Both the position numbers and the translations under genes were made by a program. Below the pieces are notes generated by a model. That model was given only the letters and a program-made list of their open reading frames with translations. It was not told where the DNA came from and did no database searches. From Brenneria goodwinii (GTDB lineage Bacteria > Pseudomonadota > Gammaproteobacteria > Enterobacterales > Enterobacteriaceae), in assembly GCF_002291445.1 (NCBI RefSeq), contig NZ_CP014137.1, positions 1,178,001 through 1,242,000 on the forward strand: a stretch of DNA of 64,000 bases, in the 5' to 3' direction. Positions 1-8,438 of this stretch are shown here, one piece after another (the stretch's first letter is position 1; every line of letters begins with the position of its first letter).

Positions 1-793
1 CACGTAACTGCGAGTAATTCACGTGAGAGGAACTGGCCCGTTCATGGATGTCCTGGGCGACAAAATAGTAATGTAACGTACGACGCGTGCTTCTCTGGCC
101 GCGATCGCCGCGCAGGCGGGTCAGCAATGAAGACTTTGTCTGGTTCAGGGTCGCCACCACCTGGCTGTTGACCATGGTGACGTCGATCAGCGGTTTATTC
201 GAATCTTCTTCAAGGTCGGGATCGAAGAGGTTGGCTTTGGCATCAAGATAGCGCGCAAGCTGCTGATAACACTGCGCCAGGTTGTCCTGTAGCGGCCGGA
301 TAGGGAAGATCAGATGCCCGAGCAGCGTGAGCAGGTTGTACCATAATGCGCCAATCAGCAACATGATGGGTTGTTGATACCAGGTATCATAAAGCGAAAT
401 GCCCAGCATGGTGTATACCGCAATCAGCAGTGCACCAAAAGCGATGGTGGCGTAACGCTGCCCTAGCGCGCCGAGCAGGATAAAACCCCAGGTAGATAAC
501 GCGAGCCCGATGCCAAATAGCCAGGGATAGGGAAATAGCAGTTCGATTGAAACCGATGCAATGAGAAAACAGAACAAGGTAATAAACAGGTTACGTAAAC
601 GCCCGGTCAGTCTATCGTCAAGATCGGTTAATGCGGCGGCAACCACACCCAGCGTAAGCGGGATGGTTGACGTCGGCTGGCCCAGCCACCAGGGAACGGC
701 TGCCGCACCGGCAAGCGCAATAAAAATGCGGATGTTATACAGCCAACTGCTGTTATAAACGTAGCGGCGGATCCCGGGGGCGAATGCGAACAA
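1..793 (-). CDS. yccS: YccS-type inner membrane protein (FUSC-like), 3' part missing
   Basis: This is the first 264 codons of a protein of about 717 residues in E. coli; the gene runs off the left edge. I chose a TTG start at 793 because the residues after it (FAFAPGIRRYVYNSSWLY) align with the E. coli YccS N-terminus and an AGAGGA ribosome site lies 8 bases upstream. Hydrophobic segments near residues 20-110 alternate with short polar turns, including the conserved TIPLTLGVVAAALTDLDDRL stretch. YccS is a predicted polytopic membrane protein of the aromatic-acid exporter-like FUSC group; its substrate is unknown. It lies 20 bases after yccF and is probably cotranscribed with it. Identification is strong, function weak. 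Confidence 0.9.
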   Translation of the reverse strand, partial: MFAFAPGIRRYVYNSSWLYNIRIFIALAGAAAVPWWLGQPTSTIPLTLGVVAAALTDLDDRLTGRLRNLFITLFCFLIASVSIELLFPYPWLFGIGLALSTWGFILLGALGQRYATIAFGALLIAVYTMLGISLYDTWYQQPIMLLIGALWYNLLTLLGHLIFPIRPLQDNLAQCYQQLARYLDAKANLFDPDLEEDSNKPLIDVTMVNSQVVATLNQTKSSLLTRLRGDRGQRSTRRTLHYYFVAQDIHERASSSHVNYSQLR

Positions 794-813
794 CGATGTA
801 TCCTCTGACTCAG

Positions 814-1260
814 TTAACGATAGTGGCGGCGGGCGTTTTCTTCTCTGGCTGCCTGGGCCATTTCTACTGGCACCACTCGACGGCCGACCGGCCACAGTGC
901 GATGGCCGCGATTTTGAAATTGGCGATACCCACAGGAATACCAATGATAGTGATGCACTGCGCAATCCCGGTGATGATATGCGATAGGCATAACCACCAG
1001 CCGAAGAAAATAAACCAGAAGATGTTCAGTAGCGCCCCGCCGGCGTTTAAAATGGCATTCCTTCCATCCGGGCGGAGTTCGTCAACGTGAATAGCCTCGT
1101 TGCCATAGGGCAGAAAAGACAATTTGGTGATTTCCCAACATGAGCGAGTCAGCGGCAGAGTGAATATCAGCAGTACACTCACCACCGTAGCGAGAAGCCA
1201 GGATAGCGTGGTGAAAAAACCACCCAGCACGAAATTAAGGATATTCAATACGGCGCGCAT
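814..1260 (-). CDS. yccF: YccF, YccF-domain inner membrane protein
   Basis: This 148-residue protein aligns end to end with E. coli YccF (also 148). Three hydrophobic stretches are visible (about residues 5-35, 75-100 and 103-130). The second half of the duplicated YccF domain shows the conserved LNIFWFIFFGWWLCL and IIGIPVGIANFKIA motifs. It is an inner membrane protein of unknown role, first gene of a yccF-yccS unit. The upstream gap to the divergent helD (1261-1429) must carry both promoters. Confidence 0.95.
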   Translation of the reverse strand: MRAVLNILNFVLGGFFTTLSWLLATVVSVLLIFTLPLTRSCWEITKLSFLPYGNEAIHVDELRPDGRNAILNAGGALLNIFWFIFFGWWLCLSHIITGIAQCITIIGIPVGIANFKIAAIALWPVGRRVVPVEMAQAAREENARRHYR

Positions 1261-1429
1261 AAATTCTCCAGTGTTTCCAGAACAAGCAAACTCTATGATG
1301 ATAAACGAATTATTACATTAACTATCAAGATATCCTAACCTGTTTTTAAGGCTAGAGCGTAAATGCAGATAACAGGTAAACTACGATAATGGGCGATCAA
1401 AATCTCACAATATTCATGGCGCAAATATA

Positions 1430-3484
1430 ATGGAGCTTAAATCAACATCGTTAGGTAAACATTTGGCGCAGCACCCCTATAACCGGGTGCGGCTGCTTAA
1501 CGCGGGCGTCGAAGTGAGTGGCGATAAACATGAATACATTATCCCGTTCAACCAGCTTTTGAATATTCATTGTAAAAGAGGGCTGGTATGGGGAGAGCTG
1601 GAGTTTGAGCTCCCGGCAGACAAAGTTGTGCGTTTACATGGTACCGAGTGGCAGGAAACACAAGCCTTTTACCGTTATTTACTCAACTCCTGGCAATCCT
1701 GGAGCGAGGAGATGAGCCTGGTGAGCGCGGAGGTATTGCAAAAACAGGCGGACGAAATTCATACGCTGGAGCAGCAGGATAACTGGTTTGACCGTAAGGC
1801 ATTGGTGCAATTGCAGGAGAATATTTGCAATACGCTGGCGTCGCTTCCGTTGCCTATCGCCCGGCTTGATGAATTTGCGATTTGCCGGGATAACTACCAG
1901 CTTTGTCAACAGTGGCTTGAGCGCGGCGCCAAGCAGCGTACCGAATGCAATCAGAAATGGATGGAACGAACGCTGGCGGCGCAGCAGGATTTCTTTCAGT
2001 CGGTAGAAACGACGGCATTGAATATCGCGCAATGTAAAGCGGTAATGAATGGAGAAGAGGCGGTATTGGTGCTGGCCGGGGCCGGCAGCGGTAAAACGTC
2101 AGTCTTGGTGGCTCGCGCCGCTTGGTTAATGCATCGCAGGGAGGCTATTCCAGAACAGATTCTGCTGCTGGCCTTTGGACGAAAAGCGGCGGAGGAGATG
2201 AATGAACGTATTCAAGCCCGGTTACACACGAAAGATATCCAGGCGAAAACCTTCCATGCCTTGGCGCTGCACATCATTGAGCAATCCAGCCGTAAAGCGC
2301 CGATGATCAGCCAGTTGGAAAGCGATGGTAAAAAACGTCGTGAACTGCTGATACGAAATTGGCAACAGCAATGCTCGGAGAAAAAGGCGCAGGCCAAAGG
2401 TTGGCGTCAATGGCTGACGGACGAACTAGGGTGGACTCTCCCCGACGGCGATTTCTGGCGCGATCAGGCTTTGGCCGAACGTTTGGCCGGGCGTCTGGAG
2501 CGCTGGGTTGGGCTAATGCGCATGCATGGCGGCAGCCAGAGTGAAATGGTGGAACAGGCGTCGGATGATATCCGCCCGTTATTCCAGCAGCGAATCCGGC
2601 TAATGGCGCCGTTGTTGAAAGCCTGGAAGAAAGCATTGAAAGATGAGAATGCGGTGGATTTTTCCGGCCTGATCCATCAGGCGGTAAATTTGTTGGATAA
2701 AGGACGTTTTATCAGTCCGTGGAAGCATATCCTGGTGGATGAATTTCAGGATATTTCGCCTCAGCGTGCGGCCTTGCTGTCTGCTTTACGCAGGCAAAAC
2801 AGCAGGACATGCTTATTCGCGGTCGGTGATGACTGGCAGGCCATTTATCGCTTCAGCGGAGCAGAGCTGTCGCTGACAACGGCTTTTGAACAAAATTTTG
2901 GCGTCAGCGAGCAGTGTGCGCTGGATACGACCTATCGATTTAATGAACGCATTGGCGAAGTTGCCAATCAGTTCATTCAGCAGAATCCCCATCAACTCAA
3001 AAAACCGCTTAATAGCTTGAGTAAAGGGGATAAAAAAGCAGTAACGATCCTTCCACAGGAACAATTGGAGCCTTTGCTGGACAAATTAAGCGGCTTCGTT
3101 AAGCCGGATGAACGTATTCTGGTGCTGGCCCGCTATCATCATCTACGCCCTACGGTGCTGCAGAAAGCCACGACAAAATGGCCGAATCTGCATATCGACT
3201 TTATGACGGTTCATGCCAGCAAAGGCCAGCAGGCCGAATATGTCATTATTGTCGGCATGTATGACGGAAAAGACGGATTCCCTGCGCCGGCACGAGAGTC
3301 CGTTCTTGAACAGGTGCTTTTACCCGCGCCAGAAGATTTTCCCGACGCGGAAGAGCGGCGTTTGCTATATGTCGCATTGACCAGGGCCAAGCACCGGGTG
3401 TGGTTATTGCAGGATAGTAAAAACCCGTCACTCTTTATCGAACAGTTACGTAAGCTAGGCGTGCCATCACAGCGTAAACCTTGA
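1430..3484 (+). CDS. helD: DNA helicase IV (UvrD/Rep family, SF1)
   Basis: The 684-residue product has the same length as E. coli HelD. An N-terminal region specific to helicase IV (about residues 1-190) precedes the SF1 motor. Walker A (AGAGSGKT, about 216-223), the motif II box (ILVDEFQDISPQ), the GDDWQAIYRFSGA motif III/Q region, the FMTVHASKGQQAEYV motif V and the final RRLLYVALTRAKHRV motif VI are all intact. The family unwinds DNA 3' to 5' with ATP in repair and recombination. The gene is monocistronic and convergent with mgsA. No frameshift or missing motif is seen. Confidence 0.97.
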   Translation: MELKSTSLGKHLAQHPYNRVRLLNAGVEVSGDKHEYIIPFNQLLNIHCKRGLVWGELEFELPADKVVRLHGTEWQETQAFYRYLLNSWQSWSEEMSLVSAEVLQKQADEIHTLEQQDNWFDRKALVQLQENICNTLASLPLPIARLDEFAICRDNYQLCQQWLERGAKQRTECNQKWMERTLAAQQDFFQSVETTALNIAQCKAVMNGEEAVLVLAGAGSGKTSVLVARAAWLMHRREAIPEQILLLAFGRKAAEEMNERIQARLHTKDIQAKTFHALALHIIEQSSRKAPMISQLESDGKKRRELLIRNWQQQCSEKKAQAKGWRQWLTDELGWTLPDGDFWRDQALAERLAGRLERWVGLMRMHGGSQSEMVEQASDDIRPLFQQRIRLMAPLLKAWKKALKDENAVDFSGLIHQAVNLLDKGRFISPWKHILVDEFQDISPQRAALLSALRRQNSRTCLFAVGDDWQAIYRFSGAELSLTTAFEQNFGVSEQCALDTTYRFNERIGEVANQFIQQNPHQLKKPLNSLSKGDKKAVTILPQEQLEPLLDKLSGFVKPDERILVLARYHHLRPTVLQKATTKWPNLHIDFMTVHASKGQQAEYVIIVGMYDGKDGFPAPARESVLEQVLLPAPEDFPDAEERRLLYVALTRAKHRVWLLQDSKNPSLFIEQLRKLGVPSQRKP

Positions 3485-3496
3485 TGGAAACATGCT

Positions 3497-3528
3497 CAAC
3501 AGGCTGACGGTGTCGCGTCGGCCTGTTG
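3497..3528. terminator. 13-bp stem-loop between convergent helD and mgsA
   Basis: Left arm 3497-3509 (CAACAGGCTGACG) pairs with 3516-3528 (CGTCGGCCTGTTG), with one G-U pair and a 6-base loop. It sits 12 bases after the helD stop and 26 bases from the mgsA stop. Neither flank has a U-tract, so termination by this structure alone is uncertain; it could equally protect 3' ends. Confidence 0.6.
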
Positions 3529-3554
3529 CGACACACATAAATGTGCGAATGCGG

Positions 3555-4013
3555 TTACTTTAAACGATCTTTAAGATAACGTTGATAATCAGGGATGGCT
3601 ATTTCGACAGGGTGTCTAAACAGTTCGGAATTAATCAGGAAGTCGGCTGTTGAGCGGTTCGTCGCCACCGGAATATTCCAGACGGTGGCCAGCCGCAGCA
3701 ATGCTTTAACATCCGGATCGTGCGGCACGGCGTTAAGGGGATCCCAAAAGAAAATCATCAAATCTATTTTCCCTTCAGAGATCAACGCACCAACCTGTTG
3801 ATCGCCGCCCATTGGTCCGCTCAGCATGCTCTTGACAGGAAGGCCGGTATTCATCTGAATCAAATTACCGGTTGTACCTGTGGCATAAAGCTTATGTTCG
3901 GCAAGCACCGCCTTATTGGTTTCGACCCAATTCAACAGTGATTGCTTGCAGTGGTCATGCGCGACCAGGGCAATATGTTTATGTGCGGCGATAGTGCGGG
4001 TGGTGTACTCCAT
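3555..4013 (-). CDS. mgsA: Methylglyoxal synthase
   Basis: The enzyme converts dihydroxyacetone phosphate to methylglyoxal and phosphate, a cytosolic bypass of lower glycolysis under phosphate limitation. I start at the internal ATG at 4013, giving 152 residues as in E. coli, because GAAGGA lies 7 bases before it; an upstream ATG at 4028 lacks such a site. The HVAHDHCK-type N-terminal motif, the catalytic aspartate (D71 in SGPMGGDQQVGA), the phosphate-binding TGTTGN and the WDPLNAVPHDPDVKALLR block are present. It is convergent with helD and is followed upstream by csgI in the same orientation. Confidence 0.96.
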   Translation of the reverse strand: MEYTTRTIAAHKHIALVAHDHCKQSLLNWVETNKAVLAEHKLYATGTTGNLIQMNTGLPVKSMLSGPMGGDQQVGALISEGKIDLMIFFWDPLNAVPHDPDVKALLRLATVWNIPVATNRSTADFLINSELFRHPVEIAIPDYQRYLKDRLK

Positions 4014-4164
4014 GGTTACGTCCTTCATCGGTAGGGTATAGCTGTCGGTGTGGTGAAAAACAGATTACGGAAACCCTGTTTCACTGCAAAGTGATAAAAA
4101 GAAAAAATGAGAGCGCCCGCCAAAAATCTCATGTCATTACTCGTAGAATCACCGTGTTAGTGAC

Positions 4165-4842
4165 TCAGTGTGTATCTTTTTCATGCACCCAGTGAAGAAA
4201 TCGTTGTTGGGTTTCTTTATCAGCCTTTTGAAACCAATACCGCATAATTGCAAATAACGTGCTGGAGGGAGTTGGGTCGTCGTCTAGCGTGTCCGTCATC
4301 GGCCAACCTTCTGGTTGACCAGTTTTTACGGCCGAGGGGATTGTCGCAAAGCGCGCGACAGACGCTTTATGATTTGCCGAGTTATATTCAGATATCTTTT
4401 TTTCTACATTATGAGCCAACTCGTCGTCGGTAATGTTCAATATGTCGAAGCGAGTGGGAATGATTTGATGACGTCCATCTATCAACTGGTAATTGGGTTG
4501 TTGATCAAATTTTTTACGTTCCTGACTTGTTTCCAACGACGGAAATTTAAACGAAACGGACTCAAGGTTTTGGGCGTCGAATGTCGCAATCAGAGCAGGG
4601 GACGTGTAGGTTATCTGGGAATTGCCTGTTGCCGCACCGGCGATTTTCACTACTTTAAAAAGAATTTGATGTTGTCCGTTGTCAAGCTCAAGGCTATCCG
4701 CGCCTTTTAAAAGCGAACTGGATACTTTCTGCCCGTCCACCACAATAAGATCGATGTTCTGATCTAATTTCAGCGTGGTTGCGATGGCTGGCATGCATAT
4801 ACCTGAAATGAAAAGGCACGCAATGGCAAGGCCTAATTTCAT
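4165..4842 (-). CDS. csgI: UPF0319 periplasmic protein (YccT/CsgI)
   Basis: With the ATG at 4842 the protein has 225 residues (E. coli YccT has 220); GGGGAT sits 6 bases upstream of this codon, and translation from 4884 would bury the signal peptide. A Sec signal (MKLGLAIACLFISGICMPAIA) is followed by TTLKLDQNIDLIVVDGQKVSSSLLKGADSLELDNG, the family's most conserved block. E. coli YccT/CsgI has been described as a periplasmic inhibitor of curli assembly; whether that holds here is inference, since no curli gene lies in the window. The C-terminal half is more divergent than the N-terminal half. Confidence 0.87.
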   Translation of the reverse strand: MKLGLAIACLFISGICMPAIATTLKLDQNIDLIVVDGQKVSSSLLKGADSLELDNGQHQILFKVVKIAGAATGNSQITYTSPALIATFDAQNLESVSFKFPSLETSQERKKFDQQPNYQLIDGRHQIIPTRFDILNITDDELAHNVEKKISEYNSANHKASVARFATIPSAVKTGQPEGWPMTDTLDDDPTPSSTLFAIMRYWFQKADKETQQRFLHWVHEKDTH

Positions 4843-5070
4843 TAATATCCCCAAAAGTCTATTTATTCGAGTATTGTTGAGCAATTATCGGAATGTGTCA
4901 AAGATTTCAATTTGCAACATGGCGTTATTATTTATGATGATTGTAACGAAATCTCTCCCGCTTAAATTCTTGTTTTTCCGTTATAAAATATTTTAAATCA
5001 ATATGATAATTCCCACCTTTATTGAAAAGTGTACGATACTTCGTAGAGCGTAACGTAAAAGGTACTGACC

Positions 5071-5487
5071 ATGATGAAAGACAGCGATATTGAATCCGTA
5101 CTTAAAACAGTAAAAACCATTGCACTTGTGGGGGCTAGCGAAAAACCGATGCGGCCAAGTTATGGCGTAATGGCTTATTTGCTTGAGCAGGGTTATGAAG
5201 TGATACCCGTTAGTCCTAAATTAGCAGGGCAAACTTTACAAGGACAAAAAGTTTACGCCAGCTTGAATGATATCCCACAACATATTGATATGGTTGATGT
5301 ATTTCGTCAGCCAGACGCGGCTTACGATATTGCTAAAGAGGCAATCGACATCGGCGCTAAAGTATTGTGGTTGCAACTCGGCGTCGTTAATGAGCAAGCT
5401 GCCGCTCTGGCTCGCAATGCGGGACTGCAAGTTGTGATGGATCGCTGTCCTAAAATTGAAATTCCACGTCTGGGATTAGAAAAATAG
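5071..5487 (+). CDS. yccU: CoA-binding (Rossmann) domain protein
   Basis: The 138-residue product aligns with E. coli YccU along its full length. It is a single CoA-binding Rossmann domain: the nucleotide loop IALVGASEKPMRPS appears at about residues 16-29, followed by VIPVSPK and the terminal VVMDRCPKIEIPR that typifies the family. Two adjacent ATGs (5071, 5074) are possible; AAAAGG 8 bases upstream favours the first. The biochemical role is unknown. It converges with hspQ. Confidence 0.93.
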   Translation: MMKDSDIESVLKTVKTIALVGASEKPMRPSYGVMAYLLEQGYEVIPVSPKLAGQTLQGQKVYASLNDIPQHIDMVDVFRQPDAAYDIAKEAIDIGAKVLWLQLGVVNEQAAALARNAGLQVVMDRCPKIEIPRLGLEK

Positions 5488-5496
5488 AGCCGATCG

Positions 5497-5530
5497 CATT
5501 TACCGGTTTTAACGCCACAACCGGTAAATG
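5497..5530. terminator. 12-bp stem-loop between convergent yccU and hspQ
   Basis: Arms 5497-5508 (CATTTACCGGTT) and 5519-5530 (AACCGGTAAATG) are perfect complements around a 10-base loop. It lies between two convergent genes, so a shared terminator is the natural reading, although neither side has a clear U-tract. Confidence 0.6.
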
Positions 5531-5554
5531 TTGATGGATCAGTCTATATATGAA

Positions 5555-5863
5555 TCAATGGCGCAGCTGGGGCGCCCGGCGTTGAATGACCTTTGACAAT
5601 TCCTCTAATGAGGGATGCTCGTCCTGATATGGTTCTTCTTTCATCAGTTGGGCTTCTGCCAGATATGTATGAATAGGTTGCCCTTCATCATCTTCCATTA
5701 CGACATGATACCAGGGGGCGGTTCGCAGCGTATCGTGAGCGTTTAGTTCTTCCCACTTGGGTGCTTCTAATGAATATTCGGGATCGATATCGATAACGAC
5801 ACCCGGATACCCCAGAAGTTTATGACGAATCTGCTGCCCGATTCCAAATTTACAGATGATCAT
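5555..5863 (-). CDS. hspQ: Heat shock protein HspQ (YccV)
   Basis: The 102-residue protein matches E. coli HspQ (105) with conserved FGIGQQ, GVVIDIDPEYSLEAP and APWYHVVMEDDEGQPIHTYLAEAQL. HspQ binds DnaA and acts as a specificity-enhancing factor for Lon. A consensus-quality sigma-32 promoter precedes it (5895-5923), which independently supports the assignment. AGGAGA lies close before the ATG. In E. coli rlmI follows upstream; here acyP is next. Confidence 0.95.
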   Translation of the reverse strand: MIICKFGIGQQIRHKLLGYPGVVIDIDPEYSLEAPKWEELNAHDTLRTAPWYHVVMEDDEGQPIHTYLAEAQLMKEEPYQDEHPSLEELSKVIQRRAPQLRH

Positions 5864-5894
5864 ATAATCTCCTGAGAAATCTACAACACTCTCT

Positions 5895-5923
5895 AAATGG
5901 GGTGAGCTTTCAGTTTTTTCAAG
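5895..5923 (-). promoter_or_regulatory. Sigma-32 (RpoH) promoter of hspQ
   Basis: On the minus strand the sequence reads CTTGAAA, 14 bases, then CCCCATTT, a near-perfect fit to the heat-shock consensus (CTTGAAA-N14-CCCCATNT). It ends 32 bases before the hspQ start codon. Confidence 0.9.
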
Positions 5924-6084
5924 TGGTGCGAACAGTGCGCAAGCTTATTTTTTGCACAGAATGCTTCGGTTGAATACTATGATATTAGTATGTGTCATTT
6001 TTAGGCCGATACCATCGGATGAATAGCTGGCCGCTTCATATAGACAAAGGCCGATAATGATTAAAAGAAAATAGGAGAGGGGAG

Positions 6085-6363
6085 ATGCCGACAGTATCCG
6101 TAGCTGCCTATGTTTATGGGATGGTTCAAGGCGTTGGCTTCCGTTATAGCACGCAGCACCGGGCCAAGCAGCTAGGTGTTAACGGTTATGTGCGCAACAG
6201 TGACGATGGCAGCGTAGAAGTTATCGCCAGTGGCGAGCATCAGGCTGTTGAACTGTTGGTTGAGTGGTTGAAACAAGGGGGGCCACGTAGTGCCAGGGTG
6301 GAAAAGGTCCTCACTGAGCCACATGGCAAAGCGGATTATAAAGGTTTCAACATTCGCTATTAA
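6085..6363 (+). CDS. acyP: Acylphosphatase
   Basis: A 92-residue single-domain acylphosphatase that hydrolyses acyl phosphates in the cytosol. The signature VYGMVQGVGFRY (catalytic Arg in GFRYS) occurs at about residues 10-21, and the second motif with the catalytic Asn (GYVRNSDDGSVEV) follows. GAGAGGGGAG gives a strong ribosome site. Its stop is only three bases from the convergent tusE stop, so the two transcripts must overlap at their 3' ends. Confidence 0.95.
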   Translation: MPTVSVAAYVYGMVQGVGFRYSTQHRAKQLGVNGYVRNSDDGSVEVIASGEHQAVELLVEWLKQGGPRSARVEKVLTEPHGKADYKGFNIRY

Positions 6364-6366
6364 CGT

Positions 6367-6696
6367 CTATATGCATTTGACTGGCTTGGGCAAACCAGCA
6401 ATTTTGGTCGCTTGTTTCGCCGGGCCTTTGGGGAATAATCGATACAGATAGCGGCTATTGCCCTTTTCTTCACCATACTTTTGCGCCATCGCTTTGACCA
6501 ACATGCGAATGGCGGGCGATGTATTAAACTCTACATAAAATGCCCGAACAAACCGGACCACTTCCCAGTGCGCATCTGTAAGCGAGATACCTTCCTGTTC
6601 AGCTAATACCGAAGCTAAAGCCTCGTTCCAGTCAGTGCTGTTCATCAGGTATCCCTGAGCATCCGTTTCAATGATTCGGCCTTCAAACTCCAACAT
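6367..6696 (-). CDS. tusE: Sulfurtransferase TusE (DsrC family)
   Basis: TusE accepts persulfide sulfur from TusBCD and passes it to MnmA for 2-thiolation of tRNA wobble uridine. From the ATG at 6696 the protein is 109 residues, exactly as in E. coli; GAGGA lies just upstream, whereas the ATG at 6720 has no site. The conserved HWEVVRFVR, NTSPAIRMLVKAM and RYLYRLFPKGPAKQATKIAGLPKP blocks are present, with the penultimate cysteine (KCI end) that carries the sulfur. Confidence 0.96.
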   Translation of the reverse strand: MLEFEGRIIETDAQGYLMNSTDWNEALASVLAEQEGISLTDAHWEVVRFVRAFYVEFNTSPAIRMLVKAMAQKYGEEKGNSRYLYRLFPKGPAKQATKIAGLPKPVKCI

Positions 6697-6751
6697 ATTT
6701 CCTCGGGCGTAGTGCGACATCGCGCCAGTTTAACAAAAATTTCTTTCGCTA

Positions 6752-6783
6752 AGAACAAAACAAAAGCCCCGCGGGGCGGGGCT
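6752..6783 (-). terminator. Rho-independent terminator of yccA
   Basis: On the minus strand AGCCCCGC-CCC-GCGGGGCT is followed by TTTGTTTTG. It lies 22 bases after the yccA stop and upstream of tusE. Confidence 0.9.
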
Positions 6784-6804
6784 CTCATCATTCATTGGCG
6801 ATAA

Positions 6805-7464
6805 TCAATCGTTACGCATAATGCCCAAAATGCTTAACAGGCTGACGAAAACGTTATAAATCGAAACGTAGAGGCTGACTGTCGCCCGAATATAGTTGGT
6901 TTCACCACCGTGGATGATGTTACTGGTTTCCCAAAGAATCGCACCGGCGGAAAATAGAATAAACAGTGCGCTAATGGCTAAATGCAGCGCCGGGATCTGC
7001 AGGAACAGGTTCGCGATCACGGCGACTACCAGTACGACAAAGCCAGCCATCAGCATGCCAGACAGGAAAGACATGTCCTTACGGGTAGTTAGCACATAGG
7101 CCGAACAGCAGAAGAACACCAGCGCCGTACCGCCCAATGCAAGCATAATGATGTCGCCGGAACCGGCTGATATCAGCATACTCAATAGCGGACCCAGCGT
7201 GTATCCCATAAATCCCGTCAGCGCAAAGGCGGCCAGAATACCCGCAGGGCTATTTGCCAACTTGTGAGTCAGGAACATCAGACCATAAAAACCGACCAGC
7301 ATTAAGAGCAGGCCGGGCGCAGGCAGATTCAATGCCATGCTGGCGGTTGCTGTGACAGCGGAAAATCCTAATGTCAGCGATAGCAGGAAATAGGTATTAC
7401 GTAATACCTTATGGGTGCTAAGCAACGAGCTTTCGCGAGTTGACGAAACAATAATACGATCCAT
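6805..7464 (-). CDS. yccA: Inner membrane protein YccA (BI-1 family)
   Basis: From the ATG at 7464 the product is 219 residues, the E. coli length, and starts MDRIIVSSTRESSLLSTHKVLRNTY; the ATG at 7524 would add an unmatched 20 residues. AGAGAG stands 8 bases upstream. Seven hydrophobic helices can be traced. YccA belongs to the Bax inhibitor-1 family and in E. coli is both substrate and modulator of the FtsH protease. It is a single-gene unit with its own terminator. Confidence 0.94.
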   Translation of the reverse strand: MDRIIVSSTRESSLLSTHKVLRNTYFLLSLTLGFSAVTATASMALNLPAPGLLLMLVGFYGLMFLTHKLANSPAGILAAFALTGFMGYTLGPLLSMLISAGSGDIIMLALGGTALVFFCCSAYVLTTRKDMSFLSGMLMAGFVVLVVAVIANLFLQIPALHLAISALFILFSAGAILWETSNIIHGGETNYIRATVSLYVSIYNVFVSLLSILGIMRND

Positions 7465-7689
7465 ATTAGCGACTCTCTCTTTCAGGGGGCCATTATCCAA
7501 CATCAAAGAGTAAATAGTTACCACACGTTATTAAAGGCGTTTTACCCTTCTTTACGCGGTAAGTTGATATATTTATGAACATTATGGCGTTTTTGCGCTC
7601 ATCTGAATCATAAGAGGCTATTTTTCAGGCAATTGAACACAATGATGCTTTACAAGGCTCAACTCTCTGTTTATAGTGCGCGTCATTGC

Positions 7690-7777
7690 GGAGGAGTGGC
7701 CGAGTGGTTGAAGGCACCGGTCTTGAAAACCGGCGACGCGAAAGCGTTCTAGAGTTCGAATCTCTACTCCTCCGCCA
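7690..7777 (+). tRNA. serT: tRNA-Ser (anticodon UGA)
   Basis: An 88-base class II tRNA with acceptor arms GGAGGAG and CTCCTCC, discriminator G and an encoded CCA. The anticodon TGA is at 7724-7726 inside CTTGAAA, a long variable arm (CGACGCGAAAGCGTTC) follows and the T arm carries GTTCGAATC. The position after yccA matches E. coli serT. tRNA-Ser genes are frequent integration sites, and accessory material starts directly downstream. Confidence 0.97.
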
Positions 7778-7787
7778 ACCAATTCAA

Positions 7788-7817
7788 CGGGTTAGCTTAG
7801 GCTAGCCCGTTTTTTTT
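7788..7817 (+). terminator. Rho-independent terminator after tRNA-Ser
   Basis: CGGGTTAGC (7788-7796) pairs with GCTAGCCCG (7801-7809) around TTAG, followed by eight T's. It starts 11 bases after the tRNA. Confidence 0.92.
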
Positions 7818-8129
7818 GGTGATTTGGAGTACACACTTGGAGTTACCTCTTGTCTGAAATGAATAATTATTCTTTATCAAGTGTTGGCGCGATCTTGCTT
7901 TTCAGTCGTAGACCAGTACTTGGCTCCCTGTTTTATGCCTGCTGAAAAGCTGTTTGTCTCTATTCTCTGAATTGCCCCATGCTTTCTTCTAGTTAAGTCA
8001 TTAACTTGTTGATGATGCGATTTAACATACCAAGATGATGACTTATGCTTGGTAAAAACGCCTAAATTCACATAATAATCGGTATCATGTTGCTACATAG
8101 ATGTTCTGCTTGATGGAGACATGTAAGCC

Positions 8130-8438
8130 ATGAGTTGTGAATCCTGCGCTGACCTTTGCGTTAAATATGTGATCCGTACACCCAATGACTTGCGCAAAGC
8201 CATCCGAATAGCCGCTCAAAATGTGCAAGATGGCACAATTACGGAAATAAAGGCTGATCCAGATTGGAATCAATTTAGTTTTGAAGAATGTGCGAAAACG
8301 ATGTGCTGGGGCGATATCGTCGCTTACCAGTTCGTCTGTAACCGTTGTGGACAACGATTTACGCTGGGAGCTGAAACTTACCACGGTAGCGGTGGAAGCT
8401 GGGAACCCGATAAGGGGAAACACCCTATTATAGATTAG
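8130..8438 (+). CDS. Small protein with CxxC pairs, unknown function
   Basis: A 102-residue ORF with protein-like composition. It contains an N-terminal CESCADLC cluster, a central acidic stretch (EIKADPDWNQFSFEECAKTMCWGD), and a C-terminal CNRCGQRF followed by LGAETYHGSGGSW. The paired cysteines suggest a zinc site (inference). A GGAG lies 11 bases before the ATG, longer than usual. The gene stands alone beside the tRNA. The pattern reminds me of small immunity-like proteins, but I cannot name a family. Confidence 0.55.
   Translation: MSCESCADLCVKYVIRTPNDLRKAIRIAAQNVQDGTITEIKADPDWNQFSFEECAKTMCWGDIVAYQFVCNRCGQRFTLGAETYHGSGGSWEPDKGKHPIID

Noticed and set aside
7877..8071. 64-codon minus-strand ORF near the tRNA
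   Set aside because: It starts with a GTG lacking any ribosome site, is preceded in frame by a stop 8 codons upstream and matches nothing I know.
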